Source: Nannobrachium achirus (lineage: Eukaryota > Chordata > Actinopteri > Myctophiformes > Myctophidae). From it: DNA of 64,000 nt. The position numbers and the translations under genes are program-made. Shown here piece after piece: positions 22,701 through 33,152 of the stretch. The notes beneath the pieces are model-generated. The model worked only from the letters and a program-made list of their open reading frames with translations. It had not been told where the DNA came from and ran no database searches. The stretch lies in assembly GCA_963921795.1 (NCBI GenBank), contig OY997642.1, positions 1,128,926-1,192,925 on the forward strand. Reading direction: 5' to 3'. Within the stretch, counting starts at the first letter, position 1; every line of letters begins with the position of its first letter.

Positions 22701-25700
22701 TTCAGTGTGTCATCTGATGTGTTGTTGTTTCAGTGTGTCATCTGATGTGTTGTTGTTACAGTGTATCATCTGATGTGTTGTTGTTTCAGTGTATCATCTG
22801 ATGTGTTGTTGTTTCAGTGTGTCATCTGATGTGTTGTTGTTACAGTGTGTCATCTGATGTGTTGTTGTTACAGTGTGTCATCTGATGTGTTGTTGTTGTT
22901 GTTTCAGTGTATCATCTGATGTGTTGTTGTTTCAGTGTGTCATCTGATGTGTTGTTGTTTCAGTGTATCATCTGATGTGTTGTTGTTTCAGTGTATCATC
23001 TGATGTGTTGTTGTTTCAGTGTGTCATCTGATGTGTTGTTGTTTCAGTGTGTCATCTGATGTGTTGTTGTTTCAGTGTGTCATCTGATGTGTTGTTGTTT
23101 CAGTGTGTCATCTGATGTGTTGTTGTTTCAGTGTGTCATCTGATGTGTTGTTGTTTCAGTGTATCATCTGATGTGTTGTTGTTTCAGTGTGTCATCTGAT
23201 GTGTTGTTGTTTCAGTGTATCATCTGATGTGTTGTTGTTTCAGTGTGTCATCTGATGTGTTGTTGTTTCAGTGTGTCATCTGATGTGTTGTTGTTTCAGT
23301 GTGTCATCTGATGTGTTGTTGTTTCAGTGTGTCATCTGATGTGTTGTTGTTACAGTGTATCATCTGATGTGTTGTTGTTACAGTGTGTCATCTGATGTGT
23401 TGTTGTTACAGTGTGTCATCTGATGTGTTGTTGTTTCAGTGTGTCATCTGATGTGTTGTTGTTACAGTGTGTCATCTGATGTGTTGTTGTTACAGTGTGT
23501 CATCTGATGTGTTGTTGTTACAGTGTGTCATCTGATGTGTTGTTGTTTCAGTGTATCATCTGATGTGTTGTTGTTTCAGTGTGTCATCTGATGTGTTGTT
23601 GTTTCAGTGTGTCATCTGATGTGTTGTTGTTTCAGTGTATCATCTGATGTGTTGTTGTTTCAGTGTATCATCTGATGTGTTGTTGTTACAGTGTGTCATC
23701 TGATGTGTTGTTGTTTCAGTGTATCATCTGATGTGTTGTTGTTACAGTGTGTCATCTGATGTGTTGTTGTTTCAGTGTGTCATCTGATGTGGTGTTGTTT
23801 CAGTGTGTCATCTGATGTGTTGTTGTTTCAGTGTATCATCTGATGTGTTGTTGTTTCAGTGTATCATCTGATGTGTTGTTGTTACAGTGTGTCATCTGAT
23901 GTGTTGTTGTTTCAGTGTATCATCTGATGTGTTGTTGTTTCAGTGTATCATCTGATGTGTTGTTGTTTCAGTGTATCATCTGATGTGTTGTTGTTTCAGT
24001 GTATCATCTGATGTGTTGTTGTTACAGTGTGTCATCTGATGTGTTGTTGTTACAGTGTGTCATCTGATGTGTTGTTGTTTCAGTGTGTCATCTGATGTGT
24101 TGTTGTTTCAGTGTGTCATCTGATGTGTTGTTGTTTCAGTGTGTCATCTGATGTGTTGTTGTTTCAGTGTGTCATCTGATGTGTTGTTGTTTCAGTGTGT
24201 CATCTGATGTGGTGTTGTTTCAGTGTGTCATCTGATGTGTTGTTGTTACAGTGTGTCATCTGATGTGTTGTTGTTTCAGTGTGTCATCTGATGTGTTGTT
24301 GTTTCAGTGTGTCATCTGATGTGTTGTTGTTTCAGTGTGTCATCTGATGTGTTGTTGTTTCAGTGTGTCATCTGATGTGTTGTTGTTTCAGTGTGTCATC
24401 TGATGTGGTGTTGTTTCAGTGTGTCATCTGATGTGTTGTTGTTACAGTGTGTCATCTGATGTGTTGTTGTTTCAGTGTGTCATCTGATGTGTTGTTGTTT
24501 CAGTGTATCATCTGATGTGTTGTTGTTACAGTGTGTCATCTGATGTGTTGTTGTTACAGTGTGTCATCTGATGTGTTGTTGTTTCAGTGTGTCATCTGAT
24601 GTGTTGTTGTTTCAGTGTGTCATCTGATGTGTTGTTGTTTCAGTGTGTCATCTGATGTGTTGTTGTTACAGTGTGTCATCTGATGTGTTGTTGTTACAGT
24701 GTGTCATCTGATGTGTTGTTGTTTCAGTGTGTCATCTGATGTGTTGTTGTTACAGTGTGTCATCTGATGTGTTGTTGTTACAGTGTGTCATCTGATGTGT
24801 TGTTGTTTCAGTGTGTCATCTGATGTGTTGTTGTTACAGTGTGTCATCTGATGTGTTGTTGTTTCAGTGTGTCATCTGATGTGTTGTTGTTACAGTGTGT
24901 CATCTGATGTGTTGTTGTTACAGTGTGTCATCTGATGTGTTGTTGTTTCAGTGTGTCATCTGATGTGTTGTTGTTACAGTGTGTCATCTGATGTGTTGTT
25001 GTTTCACTGTGTCATCTGATGTGTTGTTGTTACAGTGTATCATCTGATGTGTTGTTGTTTCAGTGTATCATCTGATGTGTTGTTGTTACAGTGTGTCATC
25101 TGATGTGTTGTTGTTTCAGTGTATCATCTGATGTGTTGTTGTTTCAGTGTGTCATCTGATGTGTTGTTGTTTCAGTGTGTCATCTGATGTGTTGTTGTTT
25201 CAGTGTATCATCTGATGTGTTGTTGTTACAGTGTGTCATCTGATGTGTTGTTGTTACAGTGTGTCATCTGATGTGTTGTTGTTACAGTGTGTCATCTGAT
25301 GTGTTGTTGTTTCAGTGTGTCATCTGATGTGTTGTTGTTACAGTGTGTCATCTGATGTGTTGTTGTTACAGTGTATCATCTGATGTGTTGTTGTTTCAGT
25401 GTGTCATCTGATGTGTTGTTGTTTCAGTGTGTCATCTGATGTGGTGTTGTTTCAGTGTATCATCTGATGTATTGTTGTTTCAGTGTGTCATCTGATGTGT
25501 TGTTGTTTCAGTGTATCATCTGATGTGTTGTTGTTTCAGTGTGTCATCTGATGTGTTGTTGTTTCAGTGTGTCATCTGATGTGGTGTTGTTTCAGTGTGT
25601 CATCTGATGTGTTGTTGTTTCAGTGTATCATCTGATGTGTTGTTGTTTCAGTGTGTCATCTGATGTGTTGTTGTTTCAGTGTATCATCTGATGTGTTGTT

Positions 25701-26379
25701 GTTTCAGTGTGTCATCTGATGTGTTGTTGTTTCAGTGTGTCATCTGATGTGTTGTTGTTTCAGTGTGTCATCTGATGTGTTGTTGTTTCAGTGTGTCATC
25801 TGATGTGTTGTTGTTACAGTGTGTCATCTGATGTGTTGTTGTTACAGTGTGTCATCTGATGTGTTGTTGTTACAGTGTATCATCTGATGTGTTGTTGTTT
25901 CAGTGTATCATCTGATGTGTTGTTGTTTCAGTGTGTCATCTGATGTGTTGTTGTTTCAGTGTGTCATCTGATGTGTTGTTGTTACAGTGTATCATCTGAT
26001 GTGTTGTTGTTACAGTGTATCATCTGATGTGTTGTTGTTTCAGTGTATCATCTGATGTGTTGTTGTTTCAGTGTGTCATCTGATGTGTTGTTGTTTCAGT
26101 GTATCATCTGATGTGTTGTTGTTTCAGTGTGTCATCTGATGTGTTGTTGTTTCAGTGTATCATCTGATGTGTTGTTGTTTCAGTGTATCATCTGATGTGT
26201 TGTTGTTACAGTGTGTCATCTGATGTGTTGTTGTTACAGTGTATCATCTGATGTGTTGTTGTTTCAGTGTATCATCTGATGTGTTGTTGTTTCAGTGTGT
26301 CATCTGATGTGTTGTTGTTTCAGTGTGTCATCTGATGTGTTGTTGTTTCAGTGTGTCATCTGATGTGTTGTTGTTTCAG
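19701..26379 (+). repeat. 28-bp minisatellite, ~238 copies, each a 3' splice-site cassette
   Basis: Unit GTGTCATCTGATGTGTTGTT then GTTTCAGT. Variants are GTGTGTC versus GTGTATC and TTTCAG versus TTACAG, with rare GTGGTG. Each unit has a branch-point-like TCTGATG, a U/G-rich tract and CAG. The last unit (TTGTTGTTTCAG, ending 26379) is the actual acceptor of the exon at 26380. One copy near 22893 carries an extra GTTGTT. Confidence 0.97.
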
Positions 26380-26448
26380 CGGGATCCGCAAGTCTCTCAG
26401 CAGGAAGAGGAAGACTGACAAGAACCTGAGGAGAAAACTCATAAACAG
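26380..26448 (+). CDS. ppp1r9-like: 69-nt exon (GIRKSLSRKRKTDKN...) between two minisatellites
   Basis: One base completing Ser, 22 codons, AG of a split Arg: GIRKSLSRKRKTDKNLRRKL then IN. Strongly basic; resembles the short basic/Ser segment after KKxRRKF in SAMD14. Acceptor is the last unit of the 28-bp array. The donor, ATAAACAG|GTGTGTATG, is the first unit of the 27-bp array. Phase fits both neighbours. The last residues (KLINR) are encoded by minisatellite-unit sequence. Confidence 0.85.
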
Positions 26449-27284
26449 GTGTGTATGTCTGAAGCTCATCATCAGGTGTGTATGTCTGAAGCTCATCATC
26501 AGGTGTGTATGTCTGAAGCTCATCATCAGGTGTGTATGTCTGGAGCTCATAAACAGGTGTGTATGTCTGAAGCTCATCATCAGGTGTGTATGTCTGGAGC
26601 TCATAAACAGGTGTGTATGTCTGAAGCTCATCAACAGGTCTGTATGTCTGAAGCTCATCAACAGGTCTGTATGTCTGAAGCTCATGGACAGGTGTGTATG
26701 TCTGAAGCTCATAAACAGGTGTGTATGTCTGAAGCTCATAAACAGGTGTGTATGTCTGAAGCTCATAAACAGGTGTGTATGTCTGAAGCTCATAAACAGG
26801 TGTGTATGTCTGAAGCTCATCAACAGGTGTGTATGTCTGGAGCTCATAAACAGGTGTGTATGTCTGGAGCTCATAAACAGGTGTGTATGTCTGGAGCTCA
26901 TAAACAGGTGTGTATGTCTGAAGCTCATCATCAGGTGTGTATGTCTGAAGCTCATAAACAGGTGTGTATGTCTGAAGCTCATAAACAGGTGTGTAGGTCT
27001 GAAGCTCATCAACAGGTGTGTATGCCTGGAGCTCATAAACAGGTGTGTATGTCTGGAGCTCATAAACAGGTGTGTATGTCTGGAGCTCATAAACAGGTGT
27101 GTATGTCTGAAGCTCATAAACAGGTGTGTATGTCTGAAGCTCATCAACAGGTGTGTATGTCTGGAGCTCATAAACAGGTGTGTATGTCTGAAGCTCATCA
27201 TCAGGTGTGTATGTCTGAAGCTCATCAACAGGTGTGTATGTCTGAAGCTCATCAACAGGTCTGTATGTCTGAAGCTCATCGACC
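26438..27284 (+). repeat. 27-bp minisatellite, ~31 copies, each a 5' splice-site cassette
   Basis: Unit CTCATAAACAGGTGTGTATG then TCTGAAG. Each unit repeats CAG|GTGTGT, the donor of the preceding exon. Variants are ATCATCAG and ATCAACAG, and GGTCTG in a few. Because 27 is divisible by 3, four frames stay open for 300-357 codons. These are not genes. Confidence 0.97.
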
Positions 27285-27299
27285 GTACAGTAGATCCTC

Positions 27300-27395
27300 C
27301 CAGTATTCACCGCACGACTTGCCGTACCCAAGCCGTGCGACCGTTGGTCTGTAGGCGGAAGCTCTACCGACTGAGCTACGATTCGCTCGCAGGAG
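27300..27395 (-). repeat. tRNA-derived SINE head (A-box only)
   Basis: On the - strand CGTAGCTCAGTCGGTAGAGC matches a tRNA D-arm/A box, but no GGTTCGANTCC B box or clean cloverleaf follows. Best read as a SINE 5' fragment rather than a tRNA gene. Confidence 0.5.
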
Positions 27396-28004
27396 CCCTC
27401 AAAAGACTTCCTGTCCTGGAATGATGGAAAATAATACTTGTTTAGACGCTACCAAAGATAAAGGCTCTTGCGTCCACTAGGCTTTCCTCTACTTGGCTTT
27501 TTCCTTTTGTTTAAGAAAAAAAGGGAAAGCTGTTTTTGTTACGTCATCGGCGTGTCAGGTGACCTTCCGCGTCCCCCGTAAATAAGTGGCGATCCATAAG
27601 CTAGCGAACGGCGCCATCCAGTGGCAAAATAATGAACTGGTCAAAGTCATCACGTTGGCAGGAAATGACTTAAAACGTCACATACTGTATAGTCTCGTGT
27701 GTCCAGACTGTTGCCTCCACGATTTGCAAATGCTCCCGTCAACAGTCTGGGGCACGGAAATAGAAACGTTGAGTGCGAGTCTGCGAGATAAAGCGGATGT
27801 GACGCAACCGCTCCCTTGGTGCAGTAGCAATAACATGTTCTACTGGAAGCGTTATGTCTTCTTTCAATATTTTTTGGGACGTTATTTCGTCTTTCTCTGG
27901 TGTTATTGGTGTTACTTCCATGATGTTTTCAAATGTTTTCTTAAACTATACACTCATAACAAGAATAGGCCGCTCGAATGACTTTGTCTGAGCTAGTGTG
28001 TTTC
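27396..28004. other. Intron, probable transposon remnants
   Basis: CCAGACTGTTG near 27702 and CAACAGTCTGG near 27739 are inverted relatives. Short open frames show no family. No exon. Confidence 0.4.
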
Positions 28005-28768
28005 TGTTATGTTTCCAATGGGACTACAGTTCATTATAATGACTGTCTGTGCTAGTATGCTTCTGTTATGTTCCCAATGGGACTACAGTTCATTATAATG
28101 ACTCTGTCTGTGCTAGTGTGTTTCTGTTATGTTTCCAATGGGACTACAGTTCATTATAATGACTCTGTCTGTGCTAGTGTGTTTCTGTTATGTTCCCAAT
28201 GGGACTACAGTTCATTATAATGACTCTGGCTGTGCTAGTGTGTTTCTGTTATGTTCCCAATGGGACTACAGTTCATTATAATGACTCTGTCTGTGCTAGT
28301 GTGTTTCTGTTATGTTCCCAATGGGACTACAGTTCATTATAATAACTCTGTCTGTGCTAGTGTGTTTCTGTTATGTTTCCAATGGGACTACAGTTCATTA
28401 TAATGACTCTGTCTGTGCTAGTGTGTTTCTGTTATGTTTCCCCCAATGGGACTACAGTTCATTATAATAACTCTGTCTGTGCTAGTGTGTTTCTGTTATG
28501 TTTCCAATGGGACTACAGTTCATTATAATGACTCTGTCTGTGCTAGTGTGTTTCTGTTATGTTTCCAATGGGACTACAGTTCATTATAATGACTCTGTCT
28601 GTGCTAGTGTGCTTCTGTTATGTTCCCAATGGGACTACAGTTCATTATAATGACTCTGTCTGTGCTAGTGTGTTTCTGTTATGTTTCCAATGGGACTACA
28701 GTTCATTATAATGACTCTGTCTGTGCTAGTGTGTTTCTGTTATGTTTCCAATGGGACTACAGTTCAAA
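28005..28768 (+). repeat. 61-bp minisatellite, ~12.5 copies
   Basis: Unit GACTCTGTCTGTGCTAGTGT, GTTTCTGTTATGTTTCCAAT, GGGACTACAGTTCATTATAA. It stops 26 bp before the acceptor at 28794. The same unit forms a second array at 42934-43478. Confidence 0.96.
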
Positions 28769-28794
28769 AAAAGCTGCACTTCCTGTCCCCACAG

Positions 28795-29041
28795 GAAGTC
28801 GTGCAGCGACCTGGCGGACGAGCCCAGCGGCGTGTCGCCCACGGGGTCGCTGACCTCCGCGACCTCGGGGTCGCTGGGGTCGGTGAACTCTTGCCTCCCG
28901 TTCCCCTGGTTCGGGGGGGAGAGAGAGAGGGGCGGCGGGCGAGAGAGGGAGGCGGAGCTCCAGAGAGGCAGGGAGAGGCTGCGATCGGTGTCTTCCACCA
29001 GCCTCCCCTACATGACCACCGTGGGGCGCTCTAGAGAACAG
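28795..29041 (+). CDS. ppp1r9-like: Ser-rich / PFxWF exon of the SAMD14-like region
   Basis: One base then 82 codons: KSCSDLADEPSGVSPTGSLT, then SATSGSLGSVNSCLPFPWFG, then a Gly/Glu/Arg run and RSVSSTSLPYMTTVGRSREQ. LPFPWF followed by a Gly/Ser-rich stretch recalls the FLPFSWFTDSG element before the SAM domain in SAMD14. Acceptor CCTGTCCCCACAG, donor CAG|GTAGTT. The exon's last ~35 nt and donor are tandemly repeated in the intron. Ends phase 0. Confidence 0.82.
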
Positions 29042-29612
29042 GTAGTTTATATACATGACCACTGTGGGGCGCTCTAGAGAACAGGTAGTTTATTATATGA
29101 CCACCGTGGGGCGCTCTAGAGAACAGGTAGGACTTTATTATATGACCACTGTGGGGCGCTCTAGAGGAGTTTATTATTTCTATCAATTAAATCTCTTTGA
29201 AAGTCCGCAATGCCATGGTCTCCATGGCCTTCCATGTAATTCATAGTGCACGGATCATGCACTCCCATGCCTAGATCATGCACCACGTGTGTGCACGCTG
29301 TTCACAGCTTTCAAACAAAAAAATCCGCTTGGAAATCCGTTCAGGCATTCATGAGATATCAGCCATTATGTTTTTATATTATGTAAACAAACATGGCTGC
29401 CATGTTTGAAAGATGGGGTTGGTATGGGGGTTAAACATGCAATTTCGCGATCGCGATCATGCCTAATACTTTTTTTTTCTTCAAAAACTGCCCAAACTCT
29501 GGAAACTTGGGGGTTGGCACCAAACAGGTTATATGACCACCGTGGGGCGCTGTAGAGAACAGGTAGTTTATATACATGACCACCGTGAGGCGCTCTAGAG
29601 AACAGCTATAAG
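29005..29612 (+). repeat. ~42-bp repeat of exon end plus donor, split by a MITE
   Basis: TACATGACCACCGTGGGGCG, CTCTAGAGAACAG and GTAGTTTAT. AG|GTAG donors follow 29041, 29084 and 29126, and a further one 29562. Other copies have lost it (AACAGCTATA near 29605). A TTAA-MITE relative (29206-29524) sits between copies. Confidence 0.92.
29206..29524 (+). mobile_element. TTAA-MITE family, copy 2 (ends eroded)
   Basis: AATGCCATGGTCTCCATGG ... CATGCACCACGTGTGTGCAC ... GGGGGTTGGCACCA matches the 13344-13726 element. The flanking TTAA is no longer recognisable. Confidence 0.85.
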
Positions 29613-29921
29613 GTAATATAGTACAGTGCCCCCAAATCAAAGTGACCATAACATTCAATGCTAGTTAGTGCAACAAGTATCTCAACATCATGTCAAACAC
29701 AAGCAGAAATACAAAAAAAAAAACTACTAACAAAACCTAATAGTGCAGAGTGTCTAAAGGTCAGAGCGATAAAAACAACAAAAAAAACTAGAAAGGGTGA
29801 CGCAGCAAGACACACATCATTGTCATTAGTCCAGTTAAATTGTGGATTTGGAGATTGGTGACATCACACCTCTACTGACTGCTATTGGTGGAAATGTTTT
29901 GAAATTCATTTGGGTTTGATT

Positions 29922-30072
29922 TAGACTGTGTGTGTGTGTGTGTGTGTGCGTGTGCGTGCGTGCGTGCGTGCGTGTGTGTGCGCGCGCGTGTGTGCGTGTG
30001 TGTGCGTGTGTGTGTGTGTGTGTGTGTGCGTGTTTGTGCGTGCCTGTGTGCGTGCCTGTGTGTGTGCGTGCA
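29922..30072. repeat. (TG)n/(CGTG)n microsatellite
   Basis: TG run interrupted by GCGTGCGTGC and GCGCGC. Confidence 0.97.
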
Positions 30073-30415
30073 CAGAGTGCAGGCTCGTCGGGGGGGTGTG
30101 GTGCAGGCTGTGATCATTCTCACACTTTGACCTTTTCTTCCACTGAGGTGAGACTCTTGTCCTGTTGGTGAGTCTTCTTTCTCTCTAGGAGGTAAAAGGG
30201 ATAACCACGCCCGAACTCATTTGATTGGTCGGGCACAGTTAAGACCCGCCCGTGGAAGCTTGTGATTGGCTGAACCGGAGGTAGGGTGCGTGGAGTACTA
30301 TTCTGTCCCCCAGTCTACCTAACTTGTCGGCTCATACCACCTTCGCAGAGCTCCACACAGCGACTTGTTCGCTACCGCTCGCTCTGCGATGTCTCACGTG
30401 GATCGAGGTCACCTG
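30073..30415. other. Intron with Mutator-like MITE relative
   Basis: GAAGCTTGTGATTGGCTGAA at about 30256-30275 is shared with the 1423-1790 element. No exon. Confidence 0.5.
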
Positions 30416-30905
30416 AGCAGTGTTGTTTTCGTCGACTAAAACTATGACGAAAAATGTTTGTCGACTGTTTTTTCCACTCACAAAAACGAAATAAAAACTA
30501 AGCTGTGATGACTAAAACTAAGACTAAATACAATTTCGTCAACAAAATAAAAACTAGACTAAAACGTTAGGGAGGGACTGGTGGAGAAGAGAGTCATTTT
30601 ATGTTTGGTTGCTCTCAGGTGTTGCGTGCTGAAAATAGCAACGTTGTGAGCTTGTAGATCTGCTATTTTCAGCACACAACCAAGTGTAAAATCAGTCATT
30701 ACGATGCCATCAAGGCCTGCCAAAATACATTTCAGTTGACTAAATCAACTGTAGATTTAGTCGCCATAAAATCGTATGATATTTAGTCAATTTAGACTAT
30801 TAAAAACTAAAACGTTTCAGGTGACTAATCTAAATTAAGACTAAAACAAAATGGCATTTTATTCAAAAGACTAAAAGTAAATCAAAATTTGCTCTCAAAA
30901 ACAGC
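30416..30905. mobile_element. Dispersed repeat, GACTAAAACTAAGACTAAAT family
   Basis: CAGTGTTGTTTTCGTCGACT at the left; internal AAAACTAAGCTGTGATGACT and ACTAAAACTAAGACTAAAT. A second copy lies at about 42745-42895. Class uncertain; hAT-like ends suspected. It contains the recurring GTGAGCTTGTAGATCTGC hairpin motif. Confidence 0.6.
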
Positions 30906-30973
30906 CTCCGTCAAGCGCTCAGGGTGTGTGGTCCCTTTTTCCTCCTAGAGAACGAAAACTAGCGTCCTGTTTC

Positions 30974-31036
30974 TATCCTCTCTGTTTCTATCCTCTCTGT
31001 TTCTATCCTCTCTGTTTCTATCCTCTCTGTCTAGTC
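30974..31036. repeat. 15-bp tandem repeat, 4 copies
   Basis: GTTTCTATCCTCTCT repeated. Confidence 0.9.
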
Positions 31037-31039
31037 TGC

Positions 31040-31955
31040 ATGCCTGCCTTCTTTCAAGGGAAGTTTTAAATTATAAGTCACTGCTTACTCTGTACCATAC
31101 TCTAATATTACCATATCTGTCCTATTGTGTGGAGGTGTGGGGAAATACCTATAGCAGTAACCTTCTACCATTATCCATAATACAAAAAAGAGCAATAAGA
31201 TTTGTACATAAGGTAGGTTTTTATGACCATACAAATGAGCTGTTTCTGAGGTCTGGTACAATGAAGTTTGTTGATTTGGTGGAGTTTAAAACCGCTCAAC
31301 TAATGTTTAAGGTAAGAAATAAGATACTTCCTGGGAACATTCTGAAAATGTTCAGGGATAGAGAGGGGGGTTATGAGTTAAGGTGGGAAAGAAATTTTAA
31401 ACAAGCCTGGGCTACGACCACAAGAAAAAGTATGTGCATTTCTGTTTGTGGGGTTAAGATTTGGAATGGATTGACAGAGGAGATTAAACAAATTAACAAT
31501 ATGGTACAATTTAAAAAAAGGCTACAATTCAACATCCTGAGTAAATACAGTATTACATAGTTATTATATTCTATTATAACAGTTTTATTGTCTATTACAG
31601 TATGACATAGCTAAATGGTACATTACTATAGTATAACATAGTTAATATTATATTCAACTAACTTATTTTAATGGTATATTGCAGAGACTACATGTTATTA
31701 TAGGGATCCAAGCAGATCCCTATGACATCATGCTTTGTTTTGAGATGTTTGTTTTTTGTTTTGATTACTTTTTAAACATTATGGTAACTAAGGAGGATAC
31801 GTATTTAGGATAGGCATTTATAAACTATATAGCTTCAGCCTATTCCCTTTGATCACTCCAGTGTTTTGTTTTGTATTTTTTTCTCTCTTGTGGAGGTATG
31901 ATTTGTAAAATGTATCACACTGTGAAAGATGATCAAATAAACTAACTAACTAACT
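31040..31955 (+). mobile_element. 5'-truncated LINE (reverse transcriptase C-terminus and 3' tail)
   Basis: From about 31052 an open frame reads REVLNYKSLLTLYHTLILPY, LSYCVEVWGNTYSS and on to ...MVQFKKRLQFNILSKYSIT, stop at 31558. This is the typical C-terminal end of fish Jockey/L2-like reverse transcriptases (YCxEVWGNTY, QKRAIR, HTNELF, MFKxxNKILP). The 3' part ends AAATAAACTAACTAACTAAC, a short simple-repeat tail. Most of the RT and the endonuclease are absent, so it is dead. Confidence 0.9.
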
Positions 31956-32006
31956 GTCTCTCTCTCTCTCTTAGTCCAGTAAAAATAAGGCTGAGGTTTT
32001 TACTAA

Positions 32007-32618
32007 ATTGTATTATTTAGTTTTTCAACTGATTCCGTTAGGAAATTAGGTCTACTAGCCAGAATAAAAAAATCTACCATGATCTGCTCACTGCAAATAC
32101 CCACAGTGGCCAAATCAAGTTGGGCTACCATCGACTTTCTATACAGGAGGAAAATACCCAGAAAAAAAACCCTGCTTTAAATAGGATGTGAGGGCTGAGG
32201 GTCTAACTAGGGGTTTGTCATGATGCTGAATCCATTGCAAGCATTTGTTTTGCACAAAAAAAACATTCATTGGCCCCATAAAACGCCCACAAAACTGTGG
32301 AAAAGTGATGACTCATCACTTTTCATCACTAAACTATCATTTTCTGGGGGCATTTTTAGCCCAAGGAATGTTTTTTGTGCAAAACAAATGCGTGTAATGG
32401 ATTCAGCATCATGACAAACCACTAGTTAGACCCCTCACATCCTACTTAAAGCAGATCTTTTTTCTGGGTATTTTCCTCCTGTATAGAAAGTCGATGGGAG
32501 CCCATCTTGATTTGGCCACTGTGGGTATTTGCAGTGAGCAGATTATGATATATTTTATCCTGGCTAGTAGACCTAATTTCCTAACAGAATCATTTGAAAA
32601 ACTAAATAATACAATTTT
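32007..32618. mobile_element. Foldback element, ~290-bp arms (family copy 2)
   Basis: ATTGTATTATTTAGTTTTTC at the left is inverted at the right (GAAAAACTAAATAATACAAT). Centre GTGATGACTCATCAC near 32307. Shares the CATGATGCTGAATCCATTGC core with copies at 18466-19187 and 36846-37128. Ends ~85 bp before the SAM exon. Confidence 0.9.
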
Positions 32619-32654
32619 GTCCAACCTGAGTGTATTTTTTCCCTAGATTTACTA

Positions 32655-32680
32655 GACTCTCTCTCTCTCTCTCTCTCTCT
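32655..32680 (+). repeat. (CT)n tract upstream of SAM-exon acceptor
   Basis: A pyrimidine microsatellite 25-50 nt before the acceptor at 32703; it may serve as the polypyrimidine tract. Confidence 0.85.
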
Positions 32681-32703
32681 AACGTCTGTCTCCCATTGGT
32701 CAG

Positions 32704-32892
32704 ACACTGGACGATGACCCGCCCCCACCGCCCAACAACCACCAATGGCAGAGCCGGCCTCTCCTGGAGTGGACCAATCAGCAGGTGTGCCTGTGGCTGA
32801 TTGGCATGAGCATGGACCAATACGCTGCAGAGTTCAGTGCCCGGGGCGTGGACGGACCCCGCCTCCTTACCCTGGACAGCGACAAGCTCAAG
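32704..32892 (+). CDS. ppp1r9-like: SAM-domain exon
   Basis: 63 codons, phase 0 at both ends. TLDDDPPPPPNNHQWQSRPL is followed by a SAM core: LLEWTNQQVCLWLIGMSMDQ, YAAEFSARGVDGPRLLTLDS, DKLK. W-x3-QV-x2-WL-x5-(L/M)-x2-Y-x2-F-x8-G-x2-LL-xL is the SAM signature of neurabin-1 and SAMD14, a protein-protein interaction module. Spinophilin (PPP1R9B) of mammals lacks it. Acceptor TTGGTCAG, donor AAG|GTGAGA. It joins the next exon as DKLKALGV, exactly as in the family. Confidence 0.95.
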
Positions 32893-33041
32893 GTGAGAGC
32901 ACGTGATGTCATCGCTGTGATGTCATATGGACTGTAGCCTTGCGTGGCCACAACAATACTATTTATTTTTTGAGCGGTGCAAAGCACTCCTACATTTTTG
33001 TTTTGGTATGTCAATGTATTAACACAGATCTGATCTGTGAT

Positions 33042-33152
33042 AGGGCATTCACCAATAGTGATTTTTAGAATTCGAATTATTCGACCTCAAAGTATTCGAA
33101 TAGTCGAATATTCAAGAGGACTGGCCAAACTGTCAAATATTAACAGTTTGCC
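33042..33152. mobile_element. hAT-like GGGCATTCACC repeat, partial copy
   Basis: AGGGCATTCACCAATAGTGA ... TATTCGACCTCAAAGTATTC, the left end of the family whose full copies lie at 43754-44281 and 59443-60391. Confidence 0.8.

Noticed and set aside
27300..27395. tRNA gene
   Set aside because: A-box is good, but B-box and a complete cloverleaf are missing; a SINE head is more likely.
26348..27424. Four long open frames of 301-357 codons with a nine-residue repeat
   Set aside because: They are shadows of a 27-bp minisatellite (27 is divisible by 3). Both strands are open equally, and there is no domain.
31129..31560. Cellular gene of 143 residues
   Set aside because: It is the C-terminal end of a LINE reverse transcriptase with a simple-repeat tail.
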